Origin: Ceratobasidium sp. AG-K
Taxonomy: Eukaryota > Basidiomycota > Agaricomycetes > Cantharellales > Ceratobasidiaceae
Length of the DNA stretch: 64,000 nt
NCBI GenBank assembly: GCA_037039685.1
Contig: JAWNGF010000001.1
Location: forward strand, 5,518,001 to 5,582,000
Reading direction: 5' to 3'
Shown: piece after piece, positions 24,961 to 37,080 of the stretch
Layout of the letters: every line of letters starts with the position of its first letter
Numbering within the stretch: the stretch's first letter is position 1
The notes under the pieces: model-generated
Databases searched by the model: none
Told to the model about the DNA's origin: nothing
Seen by the model: the letters and a program-made list of their open reading frames with translations, nothing else
Made by a program: the position numbers and the translations under genes

Positions 24961-25481
24961 CTCTCCAGGTCCCCAATTCTCGAATTGGCGGATCGAAATG
25001 TTCGCAGGCGCCTCGAGGAGGGGCACGTGACCTTTGTTTACCGACCGGCTCTCTCGGCGTCTGGGTTCCGGCATCAATCCAGCGAAAGCGGCCTGAGCCC
25101 ATGTGCCAGCCAACCTCGACGAAGAAGGTAAATTACTGTTGCGCAAGCTCGAGGAGATGAGCCATTTGGGCCCACCGACTATTTTTATGCAATTTTCTGA
25201 GGCGGGGTGGGCTGCGCAGAGAGGCGCCAAGTGCCGGTCGACCCAGAACTGAGGAACTTGGCAATCCTCGTGGGGCAGCGAATTCATGTTCTTGGTAAGT
25301 ATAAACAGAGCTTGAAAATCACAAACACACACTACATTCATCCATCACCCTCTCATAACCTAGATTAACGTCCCCTCCACTCCTTGGCTGGTCCAACACT
25401 AGCTCCATCCCTCCCTTCACCCCATAGACTACCTACCAACCGGCTCTATAGACATACTCCCCAACCACTCCTTACGACGAC
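24309..25481. other. 1.2-kb intergenic region, duplicated flank then unique sequence
   Basis: 24309-24960 is the 3' flank shared with the right arm of the inverted duplication, including the 250-base left-only segment. From 24960 to 25480 nothing is recognised apart from the likely promoter of the GH16 copy. Open frames here are short and motif-free. Confidence 0.5.
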
Positions 25482-27028
25482 ATGAAGCCAACCACTCTGT
25501 TGGCCCTTGCGGCACTTACTGGACCTGCTGCAACCCAGTCCTCAATGTTGTTGACTCCTTTATGCGAGATTTGCACATTTCGTTCCGTGCGTTGACGAGC
25601 TCCCATCCCCGCCGCGCTTTTCATCGGCGAATTCCTGGTCAGCTGACCAAGCGATGCATCTCCGGTTCAAACGGGGGAGGCTACGGCGGCAACACGACCT
25701 CGACGGCCAGCTCGCCATCTACCGCTACATTGTCTTCTACCTCGACTCGCTCGTCGACCAACACGCGCACATCGGCAAGTGCTTCGGCAACAAGCACTGG
25801 GACAACAAGTACCGCGACAACTCGCACTTCCACATCGACGACTAGCACTTCGACCTCGTCAGCTCCAACACCCAGCTCCACATGGAAGATCCAACAAACG
25901 ATCTCAGGGAACAACTTTTTTCGACCAATGGGCGTTTTGGTCCACAACCGACCCAACAAATGGTAAAATTCCTTTTTTGGCTCCCAGTCGGTCATTCAGG
26001 GCTAACATGCAGTTGTTCCCTCATAGGCGCTGTCGATTACCAGACTAAGGAAAATTCCCAGTCTAACGGCTTGATCGAAATCAACTCGGCTGGTAACGCC
26101 ATCATGCGTGTCGAAAACACCACCAGGTCAGCGGCAACCGCAAGTCTGTCGAATTCAATCCAATTACATCATGAATGGCGGCCTTGTTATTCTCGATGCC
26201 GTGCACATGCCCTATGGATGCGGTACTTGGCCCGCATTTTGGACACCGACGTGCCCAACTGGCCTACAACGGAGAGATTGATATTCTCGAAGGCGTGAAT
26301 GGGTACACGACGGAACCAAGCGTCGCTACATACCGCGAGCGGATGCACGATTTCCAACGACTTTGGTTCAACCGGAACCCTCGCTGCGACTACCAATTGT
26401 GCTGCGTACGAGACTGGTAATCAAGGCTGCGGACAGCTCAGCACGCAGGCCAATAGCTATGGGAAACCGTTCAACGATAATGGGGGAGGTGTGTATGCTC
26501 GTAAGTGTATTTGCCACGCTGCGATTTCGATTCGAGCTGAGTTTGGGCACGACGTTTTCAGTGCTGTGGCAATCATCTGGTATATCCCTCTACTTCTTCC
26601 CTCGCGAAGCTATCCCGTCAGACATCACATCGGAGCGCCCCAGCCTTCTACGTGGGGTACCCTGCGGGCAACTGGGCTAGCACAACTGTGATCCGGCGAC
26701 GTACTTGAAGAATCACCAGATTATTTTGATACCACTCTATGGTTCGTAGCTCCTATTCTCTGGGGTTTCAACTCAGCTAACCATGAGTATTGACAGTGGT
26801 GAGTGGGCTGGCTCTGCCGGAGCGTGGACCACGGCGGGTCTTGGTGGGCAAGGGGATAGCTGTTCTGCCTCACAGGGGCTAGCACCTGCTTAGATTACAT
26901 ACGCAACAATGGCGCTGCTTTACCGATGCTTGTATGTGCACGCCCTTTCTCAGGACCCTACCTGAAACTAATTGAATTTAATGTTTATAGATTGGGAAGT
27001 CAAGAGCGTCAAAGTGTACACCACCTAG
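25482..27028 (+). pseudogene. Second GH16 glucanase copy, multiply frameshifted
   Basis: Begins MKPTTLLALAALTGPAAT, matching the signal peptide of the 15.98-17.68 kb gene, and ends DWEVKSVKVYTT. In between the same order is found: the FMRDLHISFRALTSSHPRR propeptide, a shortened Ser/Thr linker, VDYQTKENSQSNGLIEINS, VHMPYGCGTW, the catalytic GEIDILEGVNGY, and QGCGQL. The frame changes at 25534-25536 (C run), 25916-25921 (six T where five fit), and at about four further points between 26130 and 26320. More breaks follow toward the 3' end. The first two look like homopolymer miscounts, but the cluster in the catalytic domain suggests genuine loss of function. If all breaks were errors it would be a functional paralogue. 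Confidence 0.75.
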
Positions 27029-27330
27029 CCTGCGTTATGCTCATAAACTATATAAGTACGCTGGATTTTTTTCTTCGGGGACATTGGATTGCTTCACTGG
27101 ATCATTCGGATTTTTCGCCACGAACACACCTCAACTCTCGCAATTCCTTCATCGACGCTTTTACCTACCAACACACGAACCGCATGACCTAACTTCTATC
27201 TATGTATCCTATCCTTTGTCACATTCGTTATATATAGCGCATCGGTGCGCCTGTGAATGAAATACGTGTATTGATTGAAATTGGTCGCGACAGTAAGGTC
27301 GCATTTGGGCAATAAACTAGCAGTTAGTAG
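27029..27330. other. Intergenic, nothing recognised
   Basis: About 300 bp between the convergent ends of the GH16 copy and MSH1; presumably only 3' UTR and terminator sequence. Confidence 0.5.
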
Positions 27331-30300
27331 CTAAAAGTCCTCTCCAATCTTCCTCATTGCCTCTCGGTTTCCCAATCCGAGACCTAATCCCACTCCGAGC
27401 ATCGTATTTGAACCATTGGTAACGATGCTTGAGGTAGGACCATCCTTCAGCCTTTCCACGACTCGTCTCGCAACCTCCACCGCGCTGTCTGGCATGCCTC
27501 CCAGCCGCGCCACACGCAACCCATGGCTCTCTCTGTTTACGCCCGGCTGAAGTCGGTGGGAGTATGTAAACTCTTCGGAAGCGGAGCCAGGGGTTATGGC
27601 AATGTCGGTGCAGAAGAAGGCAATATGGGGCCGGGCGCAGTGCGGTACAATCACTGATTGTGGTGCCAGCAAGGACTTCTTGGTTCGTTTGCCTTTGGAC
27701 CCTGGCTCTGGTTCGGAAACGGTTTCGTAGTACCCAAGCATATCCGCGACTTCATGAAAGTGGGTCGCAAACATGGCTCGACATCGGTTGGTAGCATGCA
27801 AGTGATGGGCTGTAGCAAATGCAATGGCTAGTCCGTCTCGCACGGTCGTCCCGCGTCCGACTTCATCCATGATTACCTATCATGTGTCAATATCTACACG
27901 CATATATGCGGGCCGACGTACCAACGACCTCTCTGTTGCCCGTCGCAATATCTCCCCCGCCTCGAGCATCTCGACCATAAACGTACTCCGGTCCCTGAAC
28001 AAGTCGTCCCGCGCGCCGATCCGCGAGAAAACTCGGTCAACGACTCCAATCTCCGCATGGTCCGCAGGAACAAATGACCCAGTCTGGGCAAGGATGGCAA
28101 TCAGGGCGGATTGTCGGAGAACAGTAGATTTTCCTGCCTACAGGGGTAGATGTCGAGTGGAGCGGGTGGAGTGAGTATAGAACGGATCCCAGGATGATAG
28201 GGGCAGCCAAATGAGCGTGGGGATTAGGTAGAGCAATAGGTAAGCTTCTTCTTACCATGTTTGGACCGGTAATTATCATCAGGCGAGATGCCGGTCCTAG
28301 ATCAACCGTATTAGGCGTGAAGACCCGGCCCGAGGTCAGTAGCCCGAGTTCAACTGCCAGATGACGTGCATTAACAGTCGAAAAGTTCAAACTGCAAGAA
28401 AGAGGTAAATGCGTAGGAAAACCGGGCGAGGAATCAGTTACCTATCGTTCACAATTGGTCGAACGAAATTCATTTCCGCAGCCAGTTCCGCGAATCCCAC
28501 AGTCACATCGATTTCATCTATTATGCGAGCATTTCGTCGAAGTGCTACTGCGCATCCGCCAACCTGGGACAATGGAAAGTTGGTAAGACGAAAAGTACTA
28601 GAAAGGAACGCGATCCAGGCGTGCCTCGGTGCGCAGCGAATCTAGAGCATTTCTTTCGGCTTGGTAGATTGCGGCTTGACATTCAGTAATGGATGTACCG
28701 AGTTGACTCCAGGGCTGCGCATATACAATTATTAGAACAGAGAACGTTATTCTTACTACTAACTACAGTACCTTGTAGAAAAAGCGTTCCGTGCTTCCAC
28801 TTTTTGAGAGAGGAATGAACTCCGAGGATGCCCGTAGCTCAGCACCATACTTTCTGGTATTCGCTATGTGGACAAAAATTCCATGTGGTACGCCAATCTT
28901 CAATGTCAATGTTGGTACGCCTAAAGCCATATTAATGTGAGAAGTAGTCAGTGCTCGCGCAACATACTGTACTGCCTCTGCAGTTGCCGTTCCATTTCAT
29001 CTTGTTTTTCAGTATATTTTTTCAACTGTCTGTGAAGTTTGCGTAATTCGGGGTCGAAACTATGACAAATTGAGAGAGTTGTATAATAGCAGAGGATTTG
29101 AACTCACTCAGGTTTGATGGACCAGTTTTTGGATTCTATAAACTCCTCTGAAGACGGCGAATCTCCCACTGATGGGGTCACTTTGCCGGTTGTCTCGTTT
29201 TCGCCAAGAACAGGTGGTGTCACATGCACCGCAGTCCCAATTCGTTCAGCGAGTTGTGACAAGTCCGAAACCCTTCCGAGTAGCAGATCCAAACTGTAAA
29301 GCTGGTCTTGGTTTTCTGGTGTTTTTTTCGTGACTTTCATTTCAAGGCGTAATCGAGCCATGACCTCAGTGTGGACTCCAACGGTTTCCGCGATCGCCAA
29401 GAGGTCGTCTGCATCGCCCCGTCTCAGTTGTAGCTTCTGGACGAGTCGTATCGCATCCCCGGTTTGACGGAGTAGAGCCAGTATGTCGCGACGCAAGTGT
29501 GCCTGTGAGTGAAAGAGCGCCACCAAGGCTTGTCGCGCCCGGATCTCGGCAACAGAGGTGCTTGGACCACCTAAAATCAAAGTCAACGTGGTATAGACTG
29601 TATAAAACCAAGAAGCTCACATAGCCATCGTGATAGTAGTCTTGAGCCTGAGCTCGTAGCCGTTCTTTTGACCACTGAGAGCAAACTACCTGTGAGACTC
29701 TCCCCCTGGGACCCCTTCCGAATCTCTAGAGCACGTATTGTGTGGGCATCAATTTGCATGCGTGCTTCTTCTTGAAATTGGACGGGGGTTGTGAGAGCCG
29801 GCATGTTCTCTCTTAAGTTTTCTTGCAAGAATGAACTTATCAGTTGAATCGCGAGTGTCTCCGCGGGCGAAAATACAGGGCCTAGTCTTGCAGTTTCTGC
29901 GTCTTCGTTGACTGCTTGGTCCAAAGGTGAGACGCTGGTGATATTGTCCACGACTGCAGGGGTAGCGAGCTGATCCAAAGGTATTCCATTGGACTCGAGA
30001 GGGGTTTTACAATAGGCGACGCTGATCAAACCATCCGCCAAGGCCCTATGTATCGGGTGATCTTCGTGTTCCGGTCCTTCGAGGTCCTTGTTCAAGACAA
30101 CCTCCCGTGGATTAATTCTCGCCAGATCATCTCCAAGCTGGGATAGACTCGAAATTTGGGTGAAGAATTCTCCTGTAGCAACATCCATCCAAGCAAGCCC
30201 AACATCGTTCGAGCTCCCGACACCCGGTACGATAGCGCATACATAGTTGTTGTCATATGGGTTGACAAACGATTCGTCAATCAACGTTCCTGGGGTAACA

Positions 30301-31295
30301 ATCCGAACGACACGTCGCTCAAAAAGACTGGGTGCACCAATTTTTCTCTTACGACCAGGAATTGAGACAGGTGCATCAAGTTTTCGGAATTCTTCACATA
30401 GCGCAACAAAACGCCTTTCATTTTGAACAAGTGTCTTGAGATGTCGGTCAAGATGAGCAAGTGGGAACCCGGCCATATGTACGAGTTTGCCCAAAACACC
30501 CCATCGACGTTGGGCGAGCTTAATGTTGAGTAGTTTGGCTACTTCTGGAGCCTGGTCGAAATAAGATTCGTAGAATTGACCGACCCGGGTCAGGAGTATG
30601 CAATGGGGAAATTTAGCGTGATTTTCGACTATATCGCGAGCTAGTTGGGTCTTAGGTACTAAAACGTATTAGCTGCTTGTCTTGTGAGGATTAATTATGG
30701 ATACTGACTGTATGTCTTCGGGGGTTTGGTAACCTTTGTTTTCCCGAGTTTCTCTTGCCTTGCTACAGTAGCAGGTGTAGTTGTACTCTTTGTGCTCTCT
30801 AACGCACGTGTGTACTGGTTAGCTTACATATCTATCACGAGAGAAATATCATCTTACTTGTTCGCTTGACAACCCGAGTGGCTGGGATTATATCCTCAAC
30901 TATGACTGAAGCAGGTTCGGTGGATGGCAGTTCGCTGACTTTCTTGCGTGCTTCGCAGGTGTTTGCGCACTGTTAGTACCCTCAGCAGGCTAAGAGAGAA
31001 ATTTGCTCACTTGAAGACCTGACCTTTCGGGAACCCACTACTAGCGCCGCCTCTTCCTCATGGATCTCCTATTCATTCATCAGGGATGGTACTTGGCGGC
31101 AACGGACACACTAACGTTCCAGATCTCTGCGATGGTAGCGGGCGGAGTTTCCTCCTCAGCACCATGTCTCACTTTAGTCGAGCGAGCAAGTCCACGATTC
31201 GGTTTCATTCCCCTATTACTGAGGGCAGCCGCTGAGGAGTCGTATAGTCCGCAGCCTGCAGGAGGCTTGAATCGTACTCGCCAGACACATTTCAT
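27331..31295 (-). CDS. MSH1: Mitochondrial DNA mismatch-repair protein MutS homologue 1
   Basis: MutS-family ATPase guarding mitochondrial DNA. The start is taken at ATG 31295, which gives an Arg-rich presequence ([16 protein letters not shown]) of mitochondrial type. The longer frame begins with TTG. The mismatch-binding Phe-x-Glu motif occurs in [16 protein letters not shown] near 30590, followed by AQRRWG and the connector domain ([20 protein letters not shown]). Core and clamp domains span 29900-28450. The ATPase has Walker [14 protein letters not shown] split by an intron (about 28133-28258), and Walker [17 protein letters not shown] near 27850. The [12 protein letters not shown] switch and [19 protein letters not shown] end region follow. 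Stop at 27331 after GEDF. It lacks the MSH2/3/6 C-terminal dimer extension. Many short introns; no frame break seen. Confidence 0.9.
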
Positions 31296-31585
31296 ACAGT
31301 ACAGGCGCAAAGGTTCGGCTAAGCTTGTTTGCAATCCGGATGTTTAATGCGGTGATTGGTTCAAATAATGGTGCGCTAATCGGTTCAAAGCTTAGACGGT
31401 GATATGTGAGCCCAGTCTCGATCAAAATATTAGTTGAAGATCTCCTGGTCACGTGTCTTCATCCTGTTGATCTGCGAGTTTGGCGCTTTCGTCCACGGAC
31501 TGCATTGATCAAACTTATTACGGCCCGTAGACCTTGAACGCAACGATAATATTCATTGACCCCCCTCTGACGATAAGCGTGCTTG
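31296..31585. promoter_or_regulatory. Divergent promoter between MSH1 and the ASNSD1-like gene
   Basis: 290 bp between two head-to-head ATGs. No TATA box is evident; the strand-symmetric arrangement implies a shared promoter. Confidence 0.4.
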
Positions 31586-34157
31586 ATGTGTGGAATCGCT
31601 CTGGTGGCACTCGACTGCCAAAACGGCAACGACCTGCTTTTGGGTGATTACGAAACTACCTGGACGAGTTTGTGTTCCGCTTGTGCTGATCGAGGTGCGA
31701 AGCGTTGGAATAGCCCAACGCAAAACTCCACATAACATGCGCCAGGACTGAGACATGGACGTAGGACCTGATTGGTTTGGATCAACGCAACTTTCCTTGG
31801 CTAACAAGCGGCGTAACGTATTAAACATTTCTATTGCCGCTTCTGTGCTACACCTCCGTGGGCCCGATGGGAACCAAGGGATAACACAGTACGTGTCTGT
31901 TTGAGAAAATATTGTGAGCTAATGATGTATTTTGAAAGTCAACCCCACGTCGGACATGACCACTCGATCTTCGCCTGGAACGGAGAGGTAATCGTGTAAA
32001 AGTCTGTTTGTCGTATGCTAGCGAAATTGGGTAGGTATTCGCAGGGATACCGGTGAGTATTAAACTTGAGCGTTTAAAGTTCATAGGGGCCCACCTTCAT
32101 GTAGATCTCAAACCTCGAGAATGACGGACTCAAGTTATTCAATCTGATCCAAGACAGCCCTGGAGACATTGTTTCCTTGGGGCGCATGTTATCACGAATA
32201 GAGGGCCCGTAAGATATGTCACCCACCCTTTAGATATTTGACTCAGCACTTAGGTTAGCTACGCGTTTGTATACTTGCATGTAAGTTCAAACCGAGTTAG
32301 GGTCACAGCCAAGTATAACAAACTAGGTGAACCCCTAGAAACCCAGTCAGACTTTGCACTTCGCTCGCGACCCGCTAGGCCGGCGGTCGCTCCTTGTTCA
32401 CTGGCCGACTCCATCCGAGCCTATTTTCGTACTCTGTTCGAGCTCAAGCAGCTGCGGTGCAATGAAATATGAAGAGGTGCCCACTACTGGAGTGTTTTCC
32501 GTGCCGCTACATGGGGGGGACCCTCTTAGAGGTGAGTTTGCATCCACAACTTTGTTATTTCACAATCTCGACCTAATTAATTTCGGTGGTAGTACGCAAA
32601 GAATGTGACATGCACACCTCGAGGTGCATCAGTGTTCGTACGTCTATGGTTCATTTTAGATACTTACCAAGAAACTCGCTGAACAACTGGTATTAATATA
32701 GGAAGGTTGCATGACACTCAATCGGGCTGTGCCTTTGGACTCAGACCATATTGCTGCTACACACATTGAAATGTTCATTTCCAAGCTCGACGAGAGCGTC
32801 AAGTCCCGCATCTGCAGCATTCCAAGCAACGGCACCGATACTCGAGGAGGACAAAGGTACTAGAGCTGCGCAAACGGAGATACGATGCGCTCATTCAACT
32901 ACTCAGGCCCGTCGCGCGTCTGGGTATACTGTTTTCTGGAGGGATTGATTGCACTGTGCTCGCATATTTAGCAGATCGGTTCGTTGCTCAACTCTCCTTC
33001 TTCCCACTAAACCTTTGTATTACGCAGTCATGTCCCTCGTGATGAACCCATTGACCTACTCAACGTTGCCTTTGAAAACCCTCGAGCTCTAAGTGGACCC
33101 CAAAAGAACGCACTCCAGGAGGCTAGGTCTCAACGCAAACGCGACAAGAAATCAGGAAAAAAGGATCTGCCGATTCCAACAGAGACTCAGCCACATCCAG
33201 TAACTGAAGCCTCCTCGGGGTTGGGAATGTATGACGTCCCCGATCGATTGACTGGATTAGAAGAGGTCGAGGAGTTGCGGCGGCTTTGTCCTGATAGACA
33301 GTGGAATTTCGTGAGTTTAGTTTCAAACAGCCGCCCACCCCTGGGTATACTTACGTTGATACGTAGGTGTGCGTGGATGTGCCATATGAGGCTAGTTTTT
33401 TTATCTATTCCCGGCGATGCACATCTAAAATGTGACGACAGGAATGCAAACGTGAAGAGCCTAAGGTGCTGGAACTCATGCATCCGTCGAACACAGTAAT
33501 GGATTTGGTGAGTTGCATTGTAACACCAGTATACTATGAGCCCAACCTTTTGACCATTCTACTAGAGTTTGGCCCTCGCACTTTATTTTGCTTCTCGGGG
33601 GACAGGTGTTCTTCGCTGCCGACAGGATAACAGCGTTGAGCAATATTCGAGCCCAGCAAAAGTTCTCCTCAGCGGCTTGGGTTCAGATGAACTACTCGGC
33701 GGGTACTCGCGCCATAAGCAAGCATACAACCGCGGCGGGTGGAATGCGCTCGTTTCCGAGGTAGGCGTGCCTTACTGCTGGGATACGAGCTCGGCTGATG
33801 TGATAATTGGCGTGCAGCTTCAATTGGACTTGGACCGCCTTCCTATGAGGAATCTAGGCCGAGACGATCGAGTCATCTCGGCGCACGGACGAGAGTCCAG
33901 ATACCCATTCCTCACTTGATTTCGTATATTATCTCGCCCAGCTACCAGTTCAAATCAAGGTGGATCCTCGGCTGGCATCACAAACCGAGGTGACTGGTGC
34001 AGGAATGGGGGATAAAACCTTGCTCAGGCTTGCCGCGCACCATCTGGGACTCGAGTTGGCTAGCAAGAGAGCTAAACGAGCGATGCAGTTTGGAAGTAGA
34101 AGTGCGCGGATGGAAGGAGGAAGTGAGGAGAAGAAGGGCCATTTCCTACTCAGATGA
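31586..34157 (+). CDS. Asparagine-synthase-domain protein, ASNSD1 type (two apparent frame breaks)
   Basis: Class II glutamine-amidotransferase plus asparagine-synthetase-like protein. Start ATG 31586 gives MCGIALVAL with the nucleophile Cys2. Reconstructed 5' exons: 31586-31694, 31765-31888 (RGPD across the junction, ASVLHLRG), 31939-31987 (FAWNGE), 32035-32052 (VFAGIP, 18 nt), 32105-32208 (ENDGLKLFNLIQ), 32259-32280 (22 nt) and 32351-32531 (FARDPLGRRSLLVHW). The synthetase half has the ATP-binding LFSGGIDCTVLAYLADRH near 32930, KVLLSGLGSDELLGGYSRH near 33670, GRESRYPFL and GDKTLLRLAA. The frame is lost near 32855 and near 33912, although flanking conservation is high. Its donor near 33402 may be GC-AG. 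Physiological substrate unknown; the family is related to but distinct from asparagine synthetase. Confidence 0.8.
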
Positions 34158-35478
34158 TCGTGCGAGTGGAATAGAATGATCAACGTCACGAAACGGTGGA
34201 TATATGCGCCAACTACGGAGTGTTTTTATTCCAGTGAATCGGTACAAACATAGAAACCAAACCACGCTAGTCCTTTGAATATGCGCTTTTCACCGGCTCT
34301 TCGTAGTGGCCACTTCTCTTGCACATCTCGTAAAACATGCCGTTAGTATGTCGTCTAGGGTAATGCTCCCGCTCGTTGGGTCAACAAAGCGGAACAACAA
34401 TAATGCCAGTGTGGACTTTCCACTAAAGTCGTGGTGAATAGGTGACTAGGTAATATCTCAGCAACCCAATGCACGAGCCAGTACGACCCACAATCCCAAT
34501 TTTTTCGGAAGGCTGCGTGGATGTTTAATACAAGTGGCCAAAAATAAACACATAAGAGACAGGCACGTACTTTCGTCTCAAATGTAAGTCCTTTTAGCAC
34601 GGGCTCTAACTTTGGTGCATATTTGATTACCAGATTCTTAACGGCTAATGTACCTGTTGAGGCTGAAGGCCATGAGGTGAGCGGTCTCTCAGAGTCAATG
34701 TATACAGGTGGCTCCGAGGGTAAAGATAGGTATTCGTGGATCCGCTCAACCGAATTGACTGTTCAAAGTTCAGGATCAGACTTTTCGTTCAAGTCTTTTA
34801 CTTACAGGATTGCTCTAGCTCTGTCGAATCACGTATAGCCCAACGAATCTGAGTACATAGCTTGATCAGTAGTTGAACTTCAAAGTTATGCACAACATAC
34901 CGCTTGAACTGACTTCTGTGCATGTACGATTGCTATTCCTGCGAGGCCGGCGTTGGCGCCAGAACAACACTGCGAGTTTCGTGCAGAGGTCAAGAGAGAG
35001 TTGTATTTATTTATATAGTAACGGTTACAATCGCTGGCTCCACGCGGTCTGGTTGGCTTCTACCACCTCGAGTCATGTTGGTTCCGAACTTGACTTGCGA
35101 TCGAGAGCGGACGCAGTGATCAAGCGCAATACAACATGTCGCTGAAATGTCCCGGCTCACATCAGTCACGCACGATTCATGATGAGACGTGCTATCGCGT
35201 CTCTACCCGACTCGGAAAGGGAATAAGCTTTACTCTTGGACTGATTAGGCTAAGTTAGCTATCACAAGCCTTGCTCACTTATGAATCACGTGGTTGAGCG
35301 AGCTTTACCGAGGAGGAAACTCAAAGCGGCGACTTCCAGTCCCTCCGAACTACAGGGAATTTCTGGCCGGAATCTCGGCAAAAAACGGTATACAAATTTA
35401 GCATTATCAATACGTATTTCAGCCGCACCAACTACAGACTACGGCCATACGATCCGATCCAAGCCAAAAGTATCAACT
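34158..35478. other. 1.3-kb intergenic region; last part is inverted-duplication flank
   Basis: 34158-35100 shows no gene or recognisable element. 35100-35478 matches, inverted, the 3' flank of HNH copy A (24310-24960). Confidence 0.5.
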
Positions 35479-37080
35479 CTACAAGCTACTGGCGAGCATA
35501 CCAGTCAGGTATATCCCTTTCTTAATCTCAGCCCAGTCGTTGCTGGAGAGAACGCTCCTATCTTCTAACCTGGTGTACTGGGAAGCATACTTGGACCTCC
35601 ATTCGTGCCAGTTTCCACTAAATGATGCCCGCGTGGGTTCAAGTCCATAGGGTTCAAGCGCATCCAGCGAATAATGCACAGGAGAGAGTTCCTTGCGGGC
35701 ACGTGCAACATTGGCTCCATCAACCCAGTCACCGAGGTTCTTCCACATGCGTACAGCGGGATCCCGACTGGCAGGAGTTTCTTGTGGCCTTGAAGGATCG
35801 TCGTTGCACTTTGGGGATGAACCACCAACACGGGGAGAGACTGCATGATCAGGAGTGGTAGTAGAGTCGTCGGGAACCGAGGTCGACAGAGAGGAGCGAG
35901 AGGGACTAGGCACGTAAAACTCCCGTAGTTCGCCATCCGGCCCCAGGAGCGAGTCGGTTATCTGGTCTGTCGCCCCCCGGCCAGTAGGATTGCCAATCTC
36001 AGCTTCAGTCGGGTTGGCATTATTCTGCATGGCCGTGTTCAGGTTCTGACGGGCGGAGCGCTGGCGATAGCGTTCGCTTCCCGTGGAAGAGCTCGATTCT
36101 TGTGTCCCGCTCGGTATCGAACGGGAAGAACGTGATTTAGGCGGCGCGCTACCAGAAGCAGCCATCCATGTATCGTAGGTAAAAAACCATAGCTTTATAG
36201 AGAGTAGCCTTTGGTCCATCGTCCTGGATCATATCGGGGTATTTCTTTAGTTTTGGTACGGCATTGGCAATCACCATATAAGGGTGGACGTGTGATCGGA
36301 GAGTCGGAAACCCTTCATACGGTGGTCCATAGAATTTGTACGGGGGACCGCTCTGATCCTGCTCCTGCACATAGCGAGATATAAATCTATCCATCGCCAA
36401 AGGCACAAAGGTGTAATTGTAATGGGTGTTCTTCAAAATAGGGAACCACTGTGCAGACATTCAAAATGGTCAGTGTCGTGCTTCGCCATCAGGGAGCGTA
36501 ATGAGTCACATCTTTGCTTCGGAAGTCTGGCCACGGTCCCGACTCTTCGTTTTGAAGGCGCCTGCCAAGTTCAGCACGTATTTTCGTTTGAATCGCAAGC
36601 ACTGTATCCCGATCCGGTACCAGAGCCCAAGAACCTTCAGTAGAGTCGAATTCTGCATGGCACGTTGGTGTTACTATCAGGCGGTCCTATTAGCGAGGAA
36701 AGTTCTGTAGCTCGAAGGGAAACACAAACGGAAAAATAGATTCCATCGATTATTAGGAGAAAACGGACGTCCCCAGGCGTATTGGAGCTTCTCGAGCTAG
36801 ATGAAAAGTAAGTCAGGCGGACAGACGAATTGGTTCAGCAGTTTACATCCTTAGATACTGAGGCTCTTGGAACAAGATGACACAAGTTATGAACTTTGAC
36901 TGCAACGTCATCGGTTAGTAGATACTGCATCCCCCCAGCGAGCAACGAAACTTCCTGCCGCATGGAGGTGCCTATCCCACCACCAGATACAATATGGGGC
37001 GCTCTCCACCATTCTGTCGTTCTCGGCTCCCATGTGAGTTGGGAGTCGGTGTACTGGTCGCCTTGCATGGTAGTGTGGCG
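35100..37080 (-). repeat. Right arm of the inverted segmental duplication
   Basis: Reverse-complement match to 22,700-24,960, extending from the HNH start codon through about 380 bp of 3' flank. It lacks the 250-base segment present at 24545-24790. The two arms enclose about 10 kb containing GH16', MSH1 and the ASNSD1-like gene. Confidence 0.75.
35479..37078 (-). CDS. HNH_2-type nuclease-domain protein, copy B (one frame break)
   Basis: Inverted paralogue of the gene at 22.7 kb. The start is set at ATG 37078 (MQGDQYTDSQLTWEPRTTEW) by alignment with copy A. An in-frame ATG at 37128 would add 17 residues. Same HNH order: LCHLVPRASVSKD, then YAWGRPFSPNNRWNL, then CHAEFDSTEGSWALVPD. The middle (PPYEGFPTLRSHVHPYMV) and tail (MWKNLGDWVDGAN, WHEWRSKYASQYTRL, SSNDWAEIKKGIY) match copy A closely. 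The frame breaks once, at the A6 run at 36181-36186: with five bases the frame runs on as MVFTYDTWM. In other respects copy B is the cleaner copy. Catalytic function is inferred. Confidence 0.72.
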
